Shown here: piece after piece, positions 13,830 through 23,200 of the stretch
How the letters are laid out: each line of letters starts with the position of its first letter
How positions within the stretch are numbered: position 1 is the stretch's first letter
Assembly: GCA_039028975.1 (NCBI GenBank)
Contig: JBCCHB010000013.1
Span: 62,001 to 126,000 of the forward strand
Source of the DNA: JAHBNG01 sp039028975
GTDB lineage: Bacteria; Chloroflexota; Anaerolineae; Caldilineales; Caldilineaceae
DNA length: 64,000 nt
Direction of reading: 5' to 3'
Notes under the pieces: generated by a model
The model's database searches: none
What the model saw: only the letters and a program-made list of their open reading frames with translations
Told to the model about the DNA's origin: nothing
Program-made: the position numbers and the translations under genes

Positions 13830-16124
13830 ATGTCCCAAAGTAATGGCCTTAACGGGTCTAATGGCTCAGTAAAATCAGAATTCAAATATGTTGGCAAACC
13901 CCGCCCTATTATTGACGGGAAGGAAAAAGTAACTGGTCATGCCAAGTACGCGGGTGACCTTCACTTTCCTGGTATGTTGCACCTGCGCCCCATTCTGGCT
14001 CAGCAGGCCAATGGCATTATCACCAGAATTGATAAAGCCGCGGCCGAGGCGCTACCTGGTGTCGTTGGCGTCTTCACTGCCGAGGATCTGCCCACCAAGG
14101 ATGCCTTGATCAACTCCCGTAACAATGCCGTACTCGCCAAAGAGCGCACGCTGTGGGTAGGCCAGCCAGTGGCCGTAGTGGTGGCCGAATCAGAAGCCAT
14201 CGCCAGCGATGCCGCGGATCTGGTCATGGTCTATGTCGATGCACAGCCCGTCGTTACCGACGTGATGGAAGCCATTCAGCCTGATGCGCCCAAAGTCTGG
14301 CCAGACGGCTACCCCACCGCGGCTGACGATCTTTCAGCCCTCCATGGCAACACCGCTGTGGGAGATGCAGCCGGAGACGATGACTTCAACAATCTCAATT
14401 CCAAGAATCAATTTGCGCGGGGCGATGTTGAACAGGGCTTTGCCGAATCAGACGTCATCGTGGAGCAGCGCTACCGGGTAGCTAGCGTCCACCAAGCCTA
14501 CATGGAACCTCACGCCTGCGTGGTGGAACCGACGCCCTTTGGTGGCCTGAATGTCTATACGTCAACCCAAAATATGTTTGCCGTGCGCGGTAGCCTCGCC
14601 TCTCTCCTTGGATTGCCCATCCACGACATTGTCGTTAAGCCCGCCGTCTTTGGTGGCGGCTTTGGGGCCAAATACGGCATCTATGAGCCGCTGGCCGCGG
14701 CCGTGGCCATGATGGTCAAGCGACCGTGTAAGCTGGTCATGTCCCGCTCCGACGATTTCCTCTCTTCTACGCCGGCCCCTGAGATTGTCATTGACGTCAA
14801 GACCGGTGCTAAGAATGATGGCACAGTCACTGCGGTCGAGGCTAGCGTCTATACCAACAATGGTGTCTTCTCCTTCAACCACGGTGGCATGATCGCCGGA
14901 CCGTTGGGTGGTTTGTACAAATGGGGGCACGTCAAGATCGACTGTTACGAGGTCAATACCTTTGCCACACCGGTTGGTGCCTACCGTGCGCCCGGCGCGC
15001 CCCAAGGTTGTTTCGCTGTCGAAGGTAACATCGACCTGATGGCGGATAAACTGGGCATGGACCCCCTCGAGTTTCGTTACCAGAACGCGGTCGAGACGGG
15101 TGACTTCACGGGCACTGGCAATCCATGGAAGACCACTATCGGCATGAAGGAGTGTCTGGAAGCGGCCCGAGAGCATCCGCTCTGGAAAAATCGCAAGCCC
15201 GGTGAAGGCATTGGCATTGGCGTGGGTGCATGGCCAAACTTCTCTGGCAATGCGGAAGTTACATGCCGTGTGGATACCGATGGCCGAGTACGTATGGAGA
15301 CTGGCATTGTGGACATCTCCGGCACCAAAAGCTCGCTGGTCTTGATTGCCGCAGAAGCCCTGGGCGTTGACCCCAGCATGATCGAGCTAGCTCAAGGCGA
15401 CACCACGGGCGCGTTTGGACCTGGTAGCGGGGGGAGTGTGGTTACCTATACCATGGCCAATGCTGTCCACGGTGCGGCGGAAGATGCCCGTGAGCAACTC
15501 CTAAAGCTGGCTTCGGAAGAGTTCGAAGCGGCCCCTGAGGATATCGAAATTGTCGAGGGCATGGCCCAGGTCAAAGGCGTGCCCGATACCGCAACGTCCA
15601 TTGGTCAACTGGCAGCCAAGGGACAGAATACCACTGGGTTGGTTCCCATCCTGGGACGTGGCACCTCTAGCCCGGAAGCTGCTGGTCCAGGCTTTGTGGT
15701 TCACATCATCAAAGTAGATGTGGATGACGTTTCCGGCGAGGTACGCCCCAGCAACTATGTGGCGATTCAGGATCTGGGGCTGGCCATCAACCCCATGTTG
15801 GTGGAAGGGCAGATGCAAGGCGGTGCACTTCAAAGCTTGGGCATGGGGCTTTATGAGGGCATGGTCTACGAAAATGGCCAACTTCTATCCGGTACTTTTA
15901 TGGACTACTGTATGCCCCGCATCGATCAAGCGCCAGAGATCGACGCTGTCATCATTGAGAAGCCCAATCCGCAGGGTCTCTACGGCGCTCGCGGTATGGC
16001 TGAACCGCCCCTAACGGCTGGCCCCGCCGCCCTCGCCGCTGCCATTCGTGATGCAACCGGCGTTGTCGTCACCTATGCACCGGTACGCTCGGAAGTGCTG
16101 TGGCAAGCTATGCAGGAGGCATAA
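13830..16124 (+). CDS. Xanthine dehydrogenase-family molybdenum-binding subunit
   Basis: A 764-residue protein. I use the ATG at 13830 (GGAG seven bases upstream) rather than the in-frame TTG at 13803. The N-terminal a/b hammerhead domain shows KVTGHAKYAGDLHFPGMLHL and GVVGVFTAEDLP; the molybdopterin-binding part shows VYTSTQNMFAVRG, GGGFGAKYG, VGAYRAPGAPQ and the C-terminal GARGMAEPPLTAGPAAL with the catalytic-type Glu. Such subunits hydroxylate or oxidise aldehydes, purines or aromatic compounds and normally need FAD and 2Fe-2S subunits. Neither lies within the window next to it, so it either works with distant partners or is a solitary paralogue. The family A element forms its upstream region and a hairpin follows at 16132. 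Confidence 0.9.
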   Translation: MSQSNGLNGSNGSVKSEFKYVGKPRPIIDGKEKVTGHAKYAGDLHFPGMLHLRPILAQQANGIITRIDKAAAEALPGVVGVFTAEDLPTKDALINSRNNAVLAKERTLWVGQPVAVVVAESEAIASDAADLVMVYVDAQPVVTDVMEAIQPDAPKVWPDGYPTAADDLSALHGNTAVGDAAGDDDFNNLNSKNQFARGDVEQGFAESDVIVEQRYRVASVHQAYMEPHACVVEPTPFGGLNVYTSTQNMFAVRGSLASLLGLPIHDIVVKPAVFGGGFGAKYGIYEPLAAAVAMMVKRPCKLVMSRSDDFLSSTPAPEIVIDVKTGAKNDGTVTAVEASVYTNNGVFSFNHGGMIAGPLGGLYKWGHVKIDCYEVNTFATPVGAYRAPGAPQGCFAVEGNIDLMADKLGMDPLEFRYQNAVETGDFTGTGNPWKTTIGMKECLEAAREHPLWKNRKPGEGIGIGVGAWPNFSGNAEVTCRVDTDGRVRMETGIVDISGTKSSLVLIAAEALGVDPSMIELAQGDTTGAFGPGSGGSVVTYTMANAVHGAAEDAREQLLKLASEEFEAAPEDIEIVEGMAQVKGVPDTATSIGQLAAKGQNTTGLVPILGRGTSSPEAAGPGFVVHIIKVDVDDVSGEVRPSNYVAIQDLGLAINPMLVEGQMQGGALQSLGMGLYEGMVYENGQLLSGTFMDYCMPRIDQAPEIDAVIIEKPNPQGLYGARGMAEPPLTAGPAALAAAIRDATGVVVTYAPVRSEVLWQAMQEA

Positions 16125-16131
16125 CGTCTGA

Positions 16132-16189
16132 AGAAACCAGGAATTTGCTTAAGGCCATTCGGTTTTGACCTCTATAATTCCTGGTTTCT
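16132..16189 (+). terminator. Terminator-like inverted repeat after the molybdenum subunit
   Basis: AGAAACCAGGAATT (16132-16145) pairs perfectly with AATTCCTGGTTTCT (16176-16189) around a 30-base loop. It starts eight bases past the stop at 16124. No T-run follows. A second hairpin is at 16222-16249. Confidence 0.5.
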
Positions 16190-16221
16190 AACGCTTGAGC
16201 TGCTTTCTGTTGCGTACTTGT

Positions 16222-16249
16222 CAGGTAGCCCAGGGAGTATGGCTACCTG
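16222..16249. other. Hairpin CAGGTAGCC / GGCTACCTG
   Basis: A 9-bp perfect stem with a 10-base loop about 130 bases before the kinase start at 16378. It may end the upstream transcript or act in the leader of the next one. Confidence 0.4.
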
Positions 16250-16377
16250 CCGATAGTCTCCCCACGGCGTGCGAAACATTCCCAGAAGAGTCTTTCGTTC
16301 GTCCCTTGTCTGTGCATAGGCGATGCCACAATTTCACCGGAGCAGCCAGGATACCTACCCAACCCGAGGAATAGATT

Positions 16378-17247
16378 ATGACAGCCCCAGGTCCACGAAT
16401 CGCTGTAGGCAACACGGCAGAGGTCCTTGCCTGGGGTAAAAATCACGTCCTTAAGCTCTACCATCCTGGTTACACCTCCTATGATGCGGAACGAGAAGCA
16501 AACCTTGTTCAGGCCGTCGTTGAGGCAGGTGTTCAGACACCCAATGCGCAGGAAAGTATTGAGGTCGAAGGTCGGCCTGGAGTCATCTTCGAGCGGGTAG
16601 AAGGCCGAACCATGCTTGATGTGATGCAGAACGATCCTTCAGAGTTCATCAATTATGCGACCCTGATGGCCAAGCTTCACAAGGGCCTCCATCAACGGAC
16701 CAGCACGATGGTGCCCAGCTTCCATACTCGATTACAAGGCAAATTGCAGGAACCATACTGGACGCGATCCAACTCACTAGCCCAGGTTGAATCAGCAGAA
16801 TTACAGGACTATGTTGAGTTGCAACCGTCATTTATGCCACAGATCTTGAGTGTTCTCTCTCAACTTCCAAGCGAGCAGGCCCTGTGCCATGGCGATTTTG
16901 GCCCCCATAACATCCTCATTACAGACAATGGACCTGTCATAATCGACTGGGTTGACGTAACGCATGGTGCTCCAGCCGCCGATGTAGCACGCTCGGTCAC
17001 GCTCATGAGGTATGCTTCCTTACCACCCGAATTGGGTGCAGAGGAGAGCCAAAAATTTGACCGATGGCGGCACAACTTTGTTGATGCATATCTGACCCAC
17101 TATCTAGAGCTAACCGATATGACGGAGGAGGAGATCAACAGCTGGCTGTTAACGGTTGCCGCGGGTCGGCTGTTCCATGAATTGATTCCAGAGGATGAGC
17201 GACATACATTGAGGGGTGTTGTTCGCAAAGGGCTGCAACTGTCATGA
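16378..17247 (+). CDS. Aminoglycoside phosphotransferase (APH)-family kinase
   Basis: A 289-residue protein with a GAGGAA ribosome site seven bases before the ATG. The N-lobe holds GNTAEVLAWGKNHVLKLY, the nucleotide-site Lys being in VLKLY; the catalytic loop is LCHGDFGPHNILI (Asp and Asn present) and the metal-binding Asp is in VIIDWVDV. It therefore looks active. APH-fold enzymes phosphorylate small molecules (antibiotics, choline, homoserine, sugars); the substrate is not evident. It is followed after 57 bases by two overlapping nucleotidyltransferase genes on the same strand, which suggests a shared transcript. Resistance function cannot be claimed. Confidence 0.85.
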   Translation: MTAPGPRIAVGNTAEVLAWGKNHVLKLYHPGYTSYDAEREANLVQAVVEAGVQTPNAQESIEVEGRPGVIFERVEGRTMLDVMQNDPSEFINYATLMAKLHKGLHQRTSTMVPSFHTRLQGKLQEPYWTRSNSLAQVESAELQDYVELQPSFMPQILSVLSQLPSEQALCHGDFGPHNILITDNGPVIIDWVDVTHGAPAADVARSVTLMRYASLPPELGAEESQKFDRWRHNFVDAYLTHYLELTDMTEEEINSWLLTVAAGRLFHELIPEDERHTLRGVVRKGLQLS

Positions 17248-17304
17248 ACGCTGCCTTCACCTACTGGTTCATCTGCGTTGTCATTCTATCGATAGGTCAA
17301 TTCC

Positions 17305-18429
17305 ATGAGCACGTTTCATGATCGAACAATCCTTCTGGCTCTAGCAGGAAGCCGCGCCCACGGTACCGCTAGCGAGACCTCTGATGTGGATCTTCTAGGC
17401 GTAGCGATTCCCACTCGCAAAGAAGTATTCAGCGTATTTCACCACTTTGAACAGGAGAATGATTCCAAAAACTTACAAGGGTTTACTTCATGCTTAACCG
17501 CAGCTGAACAAGAGGTCGTTTCCGGCTCTAAGCTGGAAGGAACGGTGTATAGTGTGCAAAAGTTTCTCCACCTAGCGGCCATGGCAAATCCTAATATGAT
17601 TGAGTTGCTCTTTTGTCGCGAGAGCGAAGTCCGTCTGGTGACCCGGCTAGGTCAACTGCTTCGGCAGGCCAGGGATCTGTTCATTACGACCAAGTGCCGC
17701 CATACCTTTGGTGGATATGCTTCCAATCAATTGGGGCGTTTGCGTCGCCACTACCGCTGGCACCATGATGGGCCGGTGGGTCCGCCGGATAGAGCGGACT
17801 ATGATCTGCCTACCATGGCGCGCATCTCCAAAGCTGACGTGGACGCGGCAGAGGCTGCGGTTCAGACTCAGCTAGATCGATGGGAATTGGACCTGAACGA
17901 GGTAGAGCCAGCGGTACGGATTGATGTGGAAAATCGCATTGCACAAACAATGGCCGAGTGGAATCTAGCATCAGATAGCGAAAAGTGGAATGCTGCCGCT
18001 CGCTGGATTGGCCTGGATGACAACCTTGTCGAGATGATTCAGCAAGAGCGTCATTGGCGGAAAGCCAATCAAGAGTGGCACAAGTATCGTCGTTGGATGG
18101 AAAGTCGCAATCCGGAGCGAGCCAGGTTGGAAGCCGAATATGGTTACGATACCAAACATGGTGCTCACCTCGTGCGGCTGCTGCGTATGGGGATAGAGAT
18201 CATCTCTACTGGGCAGGTCCACGTTTGGCGAGGGGATAGGGATGCCGACGAGCTGACGGCCATTCGCAACGGTGCTTGGAGATATGAACGGCTTTGCGAG
18301 TGGGCCGATCAAACCTACGCAGAATTAGAGAAGATAGAGTCTGTGTTGCCACCCAACACAGACCGTGACAGAGTAGACCAGTTGTGTATGCACATTCTAG
18401 AGCAAGGTTTAGCTTTGGAGGATAGATAA
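17305..18429 (+). CDS. RlaP-type nucleotidyltransferase (PF10127-like), first of two
   Basis: A 374-residue DNA polymerase beta-superfamily protein. The nucleotidyltransferase signature is at the N-terminus: LALAGSRAHGTASETSDVDL, with the DVD acidic pair. Later parts resemble PF10127: TKCRHTFGGYASNQLGRLRR and a C-terminal KHGAHLVRLLRMGIEIISTG followed by AIRNGAWRYERL. PF10127 members were linked to RNA repair contexts (RlaP), but their reaction is not established. An internal helical insertion (about residues 170-265) is Arg/Trp/Glu-rich. Its stop overlaps the next ATG by one base (TAATG at 18427-18431), so the two are coupled. Confidence 0.75.
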   Translation: MSTFHDRTILLALAGSRAHGTASETSDVDLLGVAIPTRKEVFSVFHHFEQENDSKNLQGFTSCLTAAEQEVVSGSKLEGTVYSVQKFLHLAAMANPNMIELLFCRESEVRLVTRLGQLLRQARDLFITTKCRHTFGGYASNQLGRLRRHYRWHHDGPVGPPDRADYDLPTMARISKADVDAAEAAVQTQLDRWELDLNEVEPAVRIDVENRIAQTMAEWNLASDSEKWNAAARWIGLDDNLVEMIQQERHWRKANQEWHKYRRWMESRNPERARLEAEYGYDTKHGAHLVRLLRMGIEIISTGQVHVWRGDRDADELTAIRNGAWRYERLCEWADQTYAELEKIESVLPPNTDRDRVDQLCMHILEQGLALEDR

Positions 18430-19226
18430 TGTCTGGCCAACCTGAGCAACTTGAGCAATCTGACCATCAAAGACCCAATATGGCCTTGGCAAAACGTTTC
18501 CTTCAAGAGAACGGTCCAAATGCAGAAGTGCTGCTCTGCTCCATCACCGGCTCCCACACATATGGCTTTGCATCGCCTGATTCGGATATTGATATCAAAG
18601 GCATTCACATTGTCCCGACCGAAAAGCTGCTTCTCCTCAATCCCAAAACCCCGCCTCATGATCGGCTAGAGATCTTCCATGGTGTGGAGTGCGATCTAAC
18701 AACCCACGAAGTTGCCCAAGCCCTTGGGCTGCTGCTCAGGGGGAATGGGAATGTGCTGGAACGCATCTTGTCTTCCTATCAGCTGCTTCCCAGTCCCCAT
18801 ACTGATGCGCTACAAGAGTTGGCACAAGCGACCATTCATCGTGGTTTTGCCAAACATTACATGGGCTACTTTCGGGGAATGCAGCGGGAACATCAATTGC
18901 GCCGCCATGCCAAGAGCGCTCTCTATACCTATCGAGTGGCGCTTACCGGTATGCACCTACTGCGCTCCGGTGAGCTGGTGACCGATGTCCAGACCCTCGC
19001 CGCCGATACAGCCTTTACCAACGTTGCCCATCTCGTCGCCCATAAACAACAGATGACAGAAAAGGTCGCCATCCCTGCGGACCTAGATTCAATCGTGGAA
19101 GAAGATTGGAGCAAGCTAGAAGTCGGGTTGGCTGCGGCTCTTGATGAAAGCAAGCTCCCCAATCAGGCGCCCAATCAAGCAGCTCTTGAGGAGTGGCTGC
19201 TTACCCTACGCAGAGAAAGGTTTTGA
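18429..19226 (+). CDS. RlaP-type nucleotidyltransferase (PF10127-like), second of two
   Basis: A 265-residue paralogue of its upstream neighbour. The motif is SITGSHTYGFASPDSDIDIK with the DID pair. Then come LEIFHGVECDLTTHEVAQAL and GNVLERILSSYQLLPS, and the helical IHRGFAKHYMGYFRG and ALYTYRVALTGMHLLRSGEL. The C-terminal 60 residues are a divergent helical tail. The pair is not a recent duplication: outside the motif the two differ strongly, which fits a heteromer or two substrates. A PhyH gene starts 27 bases downstream, so the transcript may go on. Confidence 0.75.
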   Translation: MSGQPEQLEQSDHQRPNMALAKRFLQENGPNAEVLLCSITGSHTYGFASPDSDIDIKGIHIVPTEKLLLLNPKTPPHDRLEIFHGVECDLTTHEVAQALGLLLRGNGNVLERILSSYQLLPSPHTDALQELAQATIHRGFAKHYMGYFRGMQREHQLRRHAKSALYTYRVALTGMHLLRSGELVTDVQTLAADTAFTNVAHLVAHKQQMTEKVAIPADLDSIVEEDWSKLEVGLAAALDESKLPNQAPNQAALEEWLLTLRRERF

Positions 19227-19252
19227 AGAAACAAAATACTTGGAGGAACCAC

Positions 19253-20092
19253 ATGAGCATAATCACCGATGACCAACTACACTTTTTTAACGAAAAGGGG
19301 TATCTAATCCTAGAGAACGCATTCAACGCGGATGAAGTGCGCCGCATGCAAAAGGAGTCTGACAGCATACTCCAACTGATTATCAACTCTTCATTAGCCC
19401 ATAAGCGACGCAGTGGCCGACTGGACATTCGCGAAGTCTCTGCGGGTCAGCACATGGTCCGTAAGATACAGCCCGTTAATGATCTTTCCCTCTATCTGGC
19501 CCAAGTCTCTGCGGATGAAAGGTTGGTCGGGCCAATGAGGCAAATCATGGGCGATGAACCCATTTTGATGGAAGAGAAGCTCAACTACAAAGAGCCGCTG
19601 GCCGCTCCTGTTGAGGGTCTTGAGGTGCGCAAGGCCAATGACAGCTTCCCTGTCCATAGCGACTGGGCCTACTACAAAGCACAGAAGTACCCCCGTACCA
19701 TTCTCTCGTCGGCCATCTGCATCGATGACTGTACCACAGAATCTGGTCCCCTCCACATCTGGCCCGGCACCCACACTGAGCATCTAGAGCACGAATCCAT
19801 GGAGAACGGGTTGCAGGTACTGCCCGATTTGGTTGACTTTACCGGTGGGATAGATGCACTGGCTCCAGCTGGATCCGTGATGATCTTTTCATCGCTTCTC
19901 ATTCACAACTCTCGCCCCAATGTGTCAGGCCAGCCGCGCCGATTGATGATCTACAGCCACTTCCCCCAAGAAGCCAAGATGGGCTTTGACGTACGAAATG
20001 GCCCCAATCGGTTGCGTGAATCGCCCTACGAATGGGAATATCAGCGCATGAAAGAGCGGGGCGAGTATACTGATCAGTTTGTCAAACAATAA
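19253..20092 (+). CDS. PhyH-family dioxygenase, second copy
   Basis: A 279-residue protein from the ATG at 19253, which has GGAGG seven bases upstream; a longer in-frame reading from 19193 has no ribosome site and overlaps the previous gene. It opens with ITDDQLHFFNEKGYLILENA, typical of PhyH. The iron ligands are HSD (FPVHSDWAYYKAQ) and the distal His in SLLIHNSRPNVSGQPRR, followed by the 2-oxoglutarate Arg. EEKLNYKEPL is a family-like strand. Substrate unknown. It may share a transcript with the kinase-nucleotidyltransferase genes upstream. Confidence 0.87.
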   Translation: MSIITDDQLHFFNEKGYLILENAFNADEVRRMQKESDSILQLIINSSLAHKRRSGRLDIREVSAGQHMVRKIQPVNDLSLYLAQVSADERLVGPMRQIMGDEPILMEEKLNYKEPLAAPVEGLEVRKANDSFPVHSDWAYYKAQKYPRTILSSAICIDDCTTESGPLHIWPGTHTEHLEHESMENGLQVLPDLVDFTGGIDALAPAGSVMIFSSLLIHNSRPNVSGQPRRLMIYSHFPQEAKMGFDVRNGPNRLRESPYEWEYQRMKERGEYTDQFVKQ

Positions 20093-20102
20093 AGCTCTAT
20101 CG

Positions 20103-20189
20103 GGTCGTATAACGATGGTTGTGTAAAATGAGCAATAGAGGCGCCTCCACTTAGAAGCTCTGCAATTTTACACAGAATTCGTTATACCA
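20103..20189. repeat. Imperfect palindrome, about 87 bp
   Basis: GGTCGTATAACGATGGTTGT plus GTAAAAT on the left pairs with ATTTTACACAGAATTCGTTA plus TACC on the right. It fills most of the gap between the PhyH gene and the fusion gene. It resembles family F in size and design but not in sequence, so it may be a separate small element or an attenuator. Confidence 0.55.
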
Positions 20190-20219
20190 TCCTCTATTGA
20201 GCCAACGATCATTTATTCT

Positions 20220-23200
20220 ATGGAACTATTCGATCATACACCGACTTACGACGCCCAAACGATTGAACTGTTTGTTCGCAAGCAGTTCGATATGAATGTG
20301 ACTGCCAAAAAATTGCCTAGTGAGCGAGACCAAAATTTCCACCTCAGTACAGACGAAGGCCAACAGTATGTCCTGAAGGTTGCCAATGGCTTGGAAGATG
20401 ATGGCTTTCTAGAGGCCCAGCAGCAGATCTGGACTCATCTGTCTCAAAAGGGCATCGACTTCTGTCCTCACCTCATCCCAAACAAAGAGGGCGCTTTATC
20501 AACGCTGATTTCTTCCTCAAACGGTCAGAGCAACAAAGTTCGGTTGGTTACTTTTCTAGCTGGCAAGCCACTGGGGGATGCCCCTTGGCAGTCGAATGCG
20601 CTTTTTTATGATTTGGGTCACAAATTGGGCCGTATGGATGAGGCGCTGGCTGATTTTGAGCATCCTGCCACCCACCGTGATTTTCATTGGGATCTGGCGC
20701 AGGGTGTGGAGGTCGTTCGCCAACATCGCCACCTAGTGACCGACCCAGAGCAAAGAGAGCTGATCGACTCTCTTTTGGCGGACGTAGAGACCTATACGGT
20801 GCCCCTGCTCCCCCATCTGCGGCAGAGCGTAATCCACAGTGATGCCAATGATTACAATGTGATCACAGGTCATGTCCTTAATGCTGATCTCTACAGCCAG
20901 AACCAGACGGTGACAGGCATCATCGACTTTGGCGACATGGTCTTTAGTTATACGGTAGGAAATCTGGCGATTGCTGCTGCCTATGCTCTTCTTGACAAAG
21001 GGGATCCACTAGCCGTAGCGGCAGAAACTATAAAGGGATATCACGCAGCCAACCCTCTGACAGATGCTGAATTCGCGGCCCTCTTTGGTCTGATTAACTT
21101 GCGCCTCTGCGTCAGTGTCTGTATGGCTGCGGTTCAGCTTGCAGAACGGCCCAACGATGAATATCTTGCCATTAGCCAGCAGCCCATTCGCAACACCATG
21201 CCCAAGCTGGTCAACATCCCCTATGGGCTAGCCACTGCCCTCTTCCGCTACACCTGTGGTCTGGACCCGTTGCCTTCTGCTTACAAGGTGATAGAGTGGA
21301 TCCAACGTCAACCCATTGCACCCATTCTTGGGCGAGATTTGACGCGAGAGAAGACGCTTGCCCTCGATCTAAGCATTGGCAGCCCCCTACTCCACGGAGA
21401 TATTGAGCGCAATGGTGAAGCAAATCTGACGTCTAGGGTCTTTGGTCTGATGGCTGATGAGGGGGCAAGGATTAGTATTGGTCGCTACAATGAGCCACGG
21501 CTGATTTACAGCCACGCTATGTTTGATACAGGTTCTGGCCCTCTCGACGAACGACGGACCATTCACATCGGCTTAGACCTCTTTGACCATGCTGAGACGC
21601 CAATCTTTGCCCCCATGGATGGCACGGTCCATGATGTCGGATATAATGCCGGTCCTCAGGATTATGGCGGTGTGATTCTGCTTGCTCACCAAGTTAAAGA
21701 TAATCAGGCTAATGATGAACAGCCTGGTGATAATCAGGCTTCTAACAGACATATCTTCTTTACGTTATACGGACATCTCAGCAAAGAATCAGTCGCCAAG
21801 CTTCGTCCAGGTCAATCCATCCAAGCCGGAGATGAGCTGGCACGCATGGGTATTCCTGCCGAAAATGGTGGCTGGACACCCCACCTCCACTTGCAAATTA
21901 TTCTCGATGACTTTGGATTGGGGTTGGACTTTCCCGGTGTTGGTCTAGCCAGTCAGCGGGACGTTTGGTGCGCTCTCTGTCCCGATCCCAACCTGCTCGT
22001 CGGCATTCCTGCCGAACGAATCCCGCCCGCAGATGATACCTTCTCTCAAACGCTGACCTTGCGCCAGGAAAAAGTCGGGCGTAATCTGAGCATTGGCTAT
22101 CGCAATCATCTCAAAATCGTGCGGGGATGGCGGCAGTACCTTTGGGATCATCAAGGAGCCAAGTACCTGGATGCCTACAACAATGTCCCCCATGTGGGCC
22201 ACTGTCATCCCCAGGTGGTAGAGGCAGGGCAGCGCCAGATGGGCATCCTTAATACCAATACCCGTTATCTTCATGACTTTTTGCACCAGTACGCAGAGAG
22301 GCTCTCGGCCACCATGCCAGATCCGCTCAACGTCTGTTTTTTTGTCAATTCGGCCAGCGAAGCCAATGAATTGGCCTTGCGCTTGGCTCGTACCTATACG
22401 GGCCACAAGGATATCATCGTTAACGAAAGCGCATACCATGGCCACACCACCAGCCTCATTGATATTAGCCCTTATAAGCATGGTGGCCCAGGCGGTAGAG
22501 GCGCGCCTGACTGGGTTCACACTGCCCCCATCGCCGATCTCTATCGGGGCCAGTACAGGGCTACCGATCCTGATTCTACCCAGAAATACGCGGACGACGT
22601 GCAGCAGCTTATCCAAAGATTAAATGAAAATGGGCGTGGTTTGAGTGGCTTTATCGCCGAAACCTGCCCCAGCGTTGGCGGACAGATTATCCTACCTGCT
22701 GGTTATCTGGACGCAGTCTATCGGTATGTCCGCTCGGCGGGTGGGGTGACCATTGCCGATGAAGTACAGACTGGCTACGGTCGCACAGGGAGCCACTTCT
22801 ACGCGTTTGAAGCTCAGCAGGTGGTGCCAGATATGGTGGTTTTGGGCAAACCCATTGGCAATGGTCATCCTATTGGCGCAGTGGTTACGACTCGGGAAAT
22901 TGCGGATGCATTTGACAATGGGATGGAGTTCTTTAGCACATTTGGTGGCAACACCGTCTCCTGCGCTGTTGGGTTGGCGGTTCTAGATGTGCTCGAGCAG
23001 GAGCCACTTCAAAAGCAGGCTTACCAGGTTGGAGAGAAGTTGCTGGGCGGGATGCGCAACCTGATGGAGCGATATGAATTAGTGGGAGATGTGCGAGGTG
23101 CTGGTCTCTTCCTTGGCATGGAGTTAGTACGTGATCGAGAAACCCTGGAACCAGCCGCTGCCGAAGCCTCCTTTGTCTCCAATCAGCTGCGTGAGCGGGG

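Noticed and set aside
14562..15176. 204-codon minus-strand frame inside the molybdenum-subunit gene
   Set aside because: Antisense shadow of a strongly conserved coding region; no motif and no ribosome site.
21945..22616. 223-codon minus-strand frame inside the triple fusion
   Set aside because: Antisense of the class III aminotransferase part, which carries full active-site motifs.
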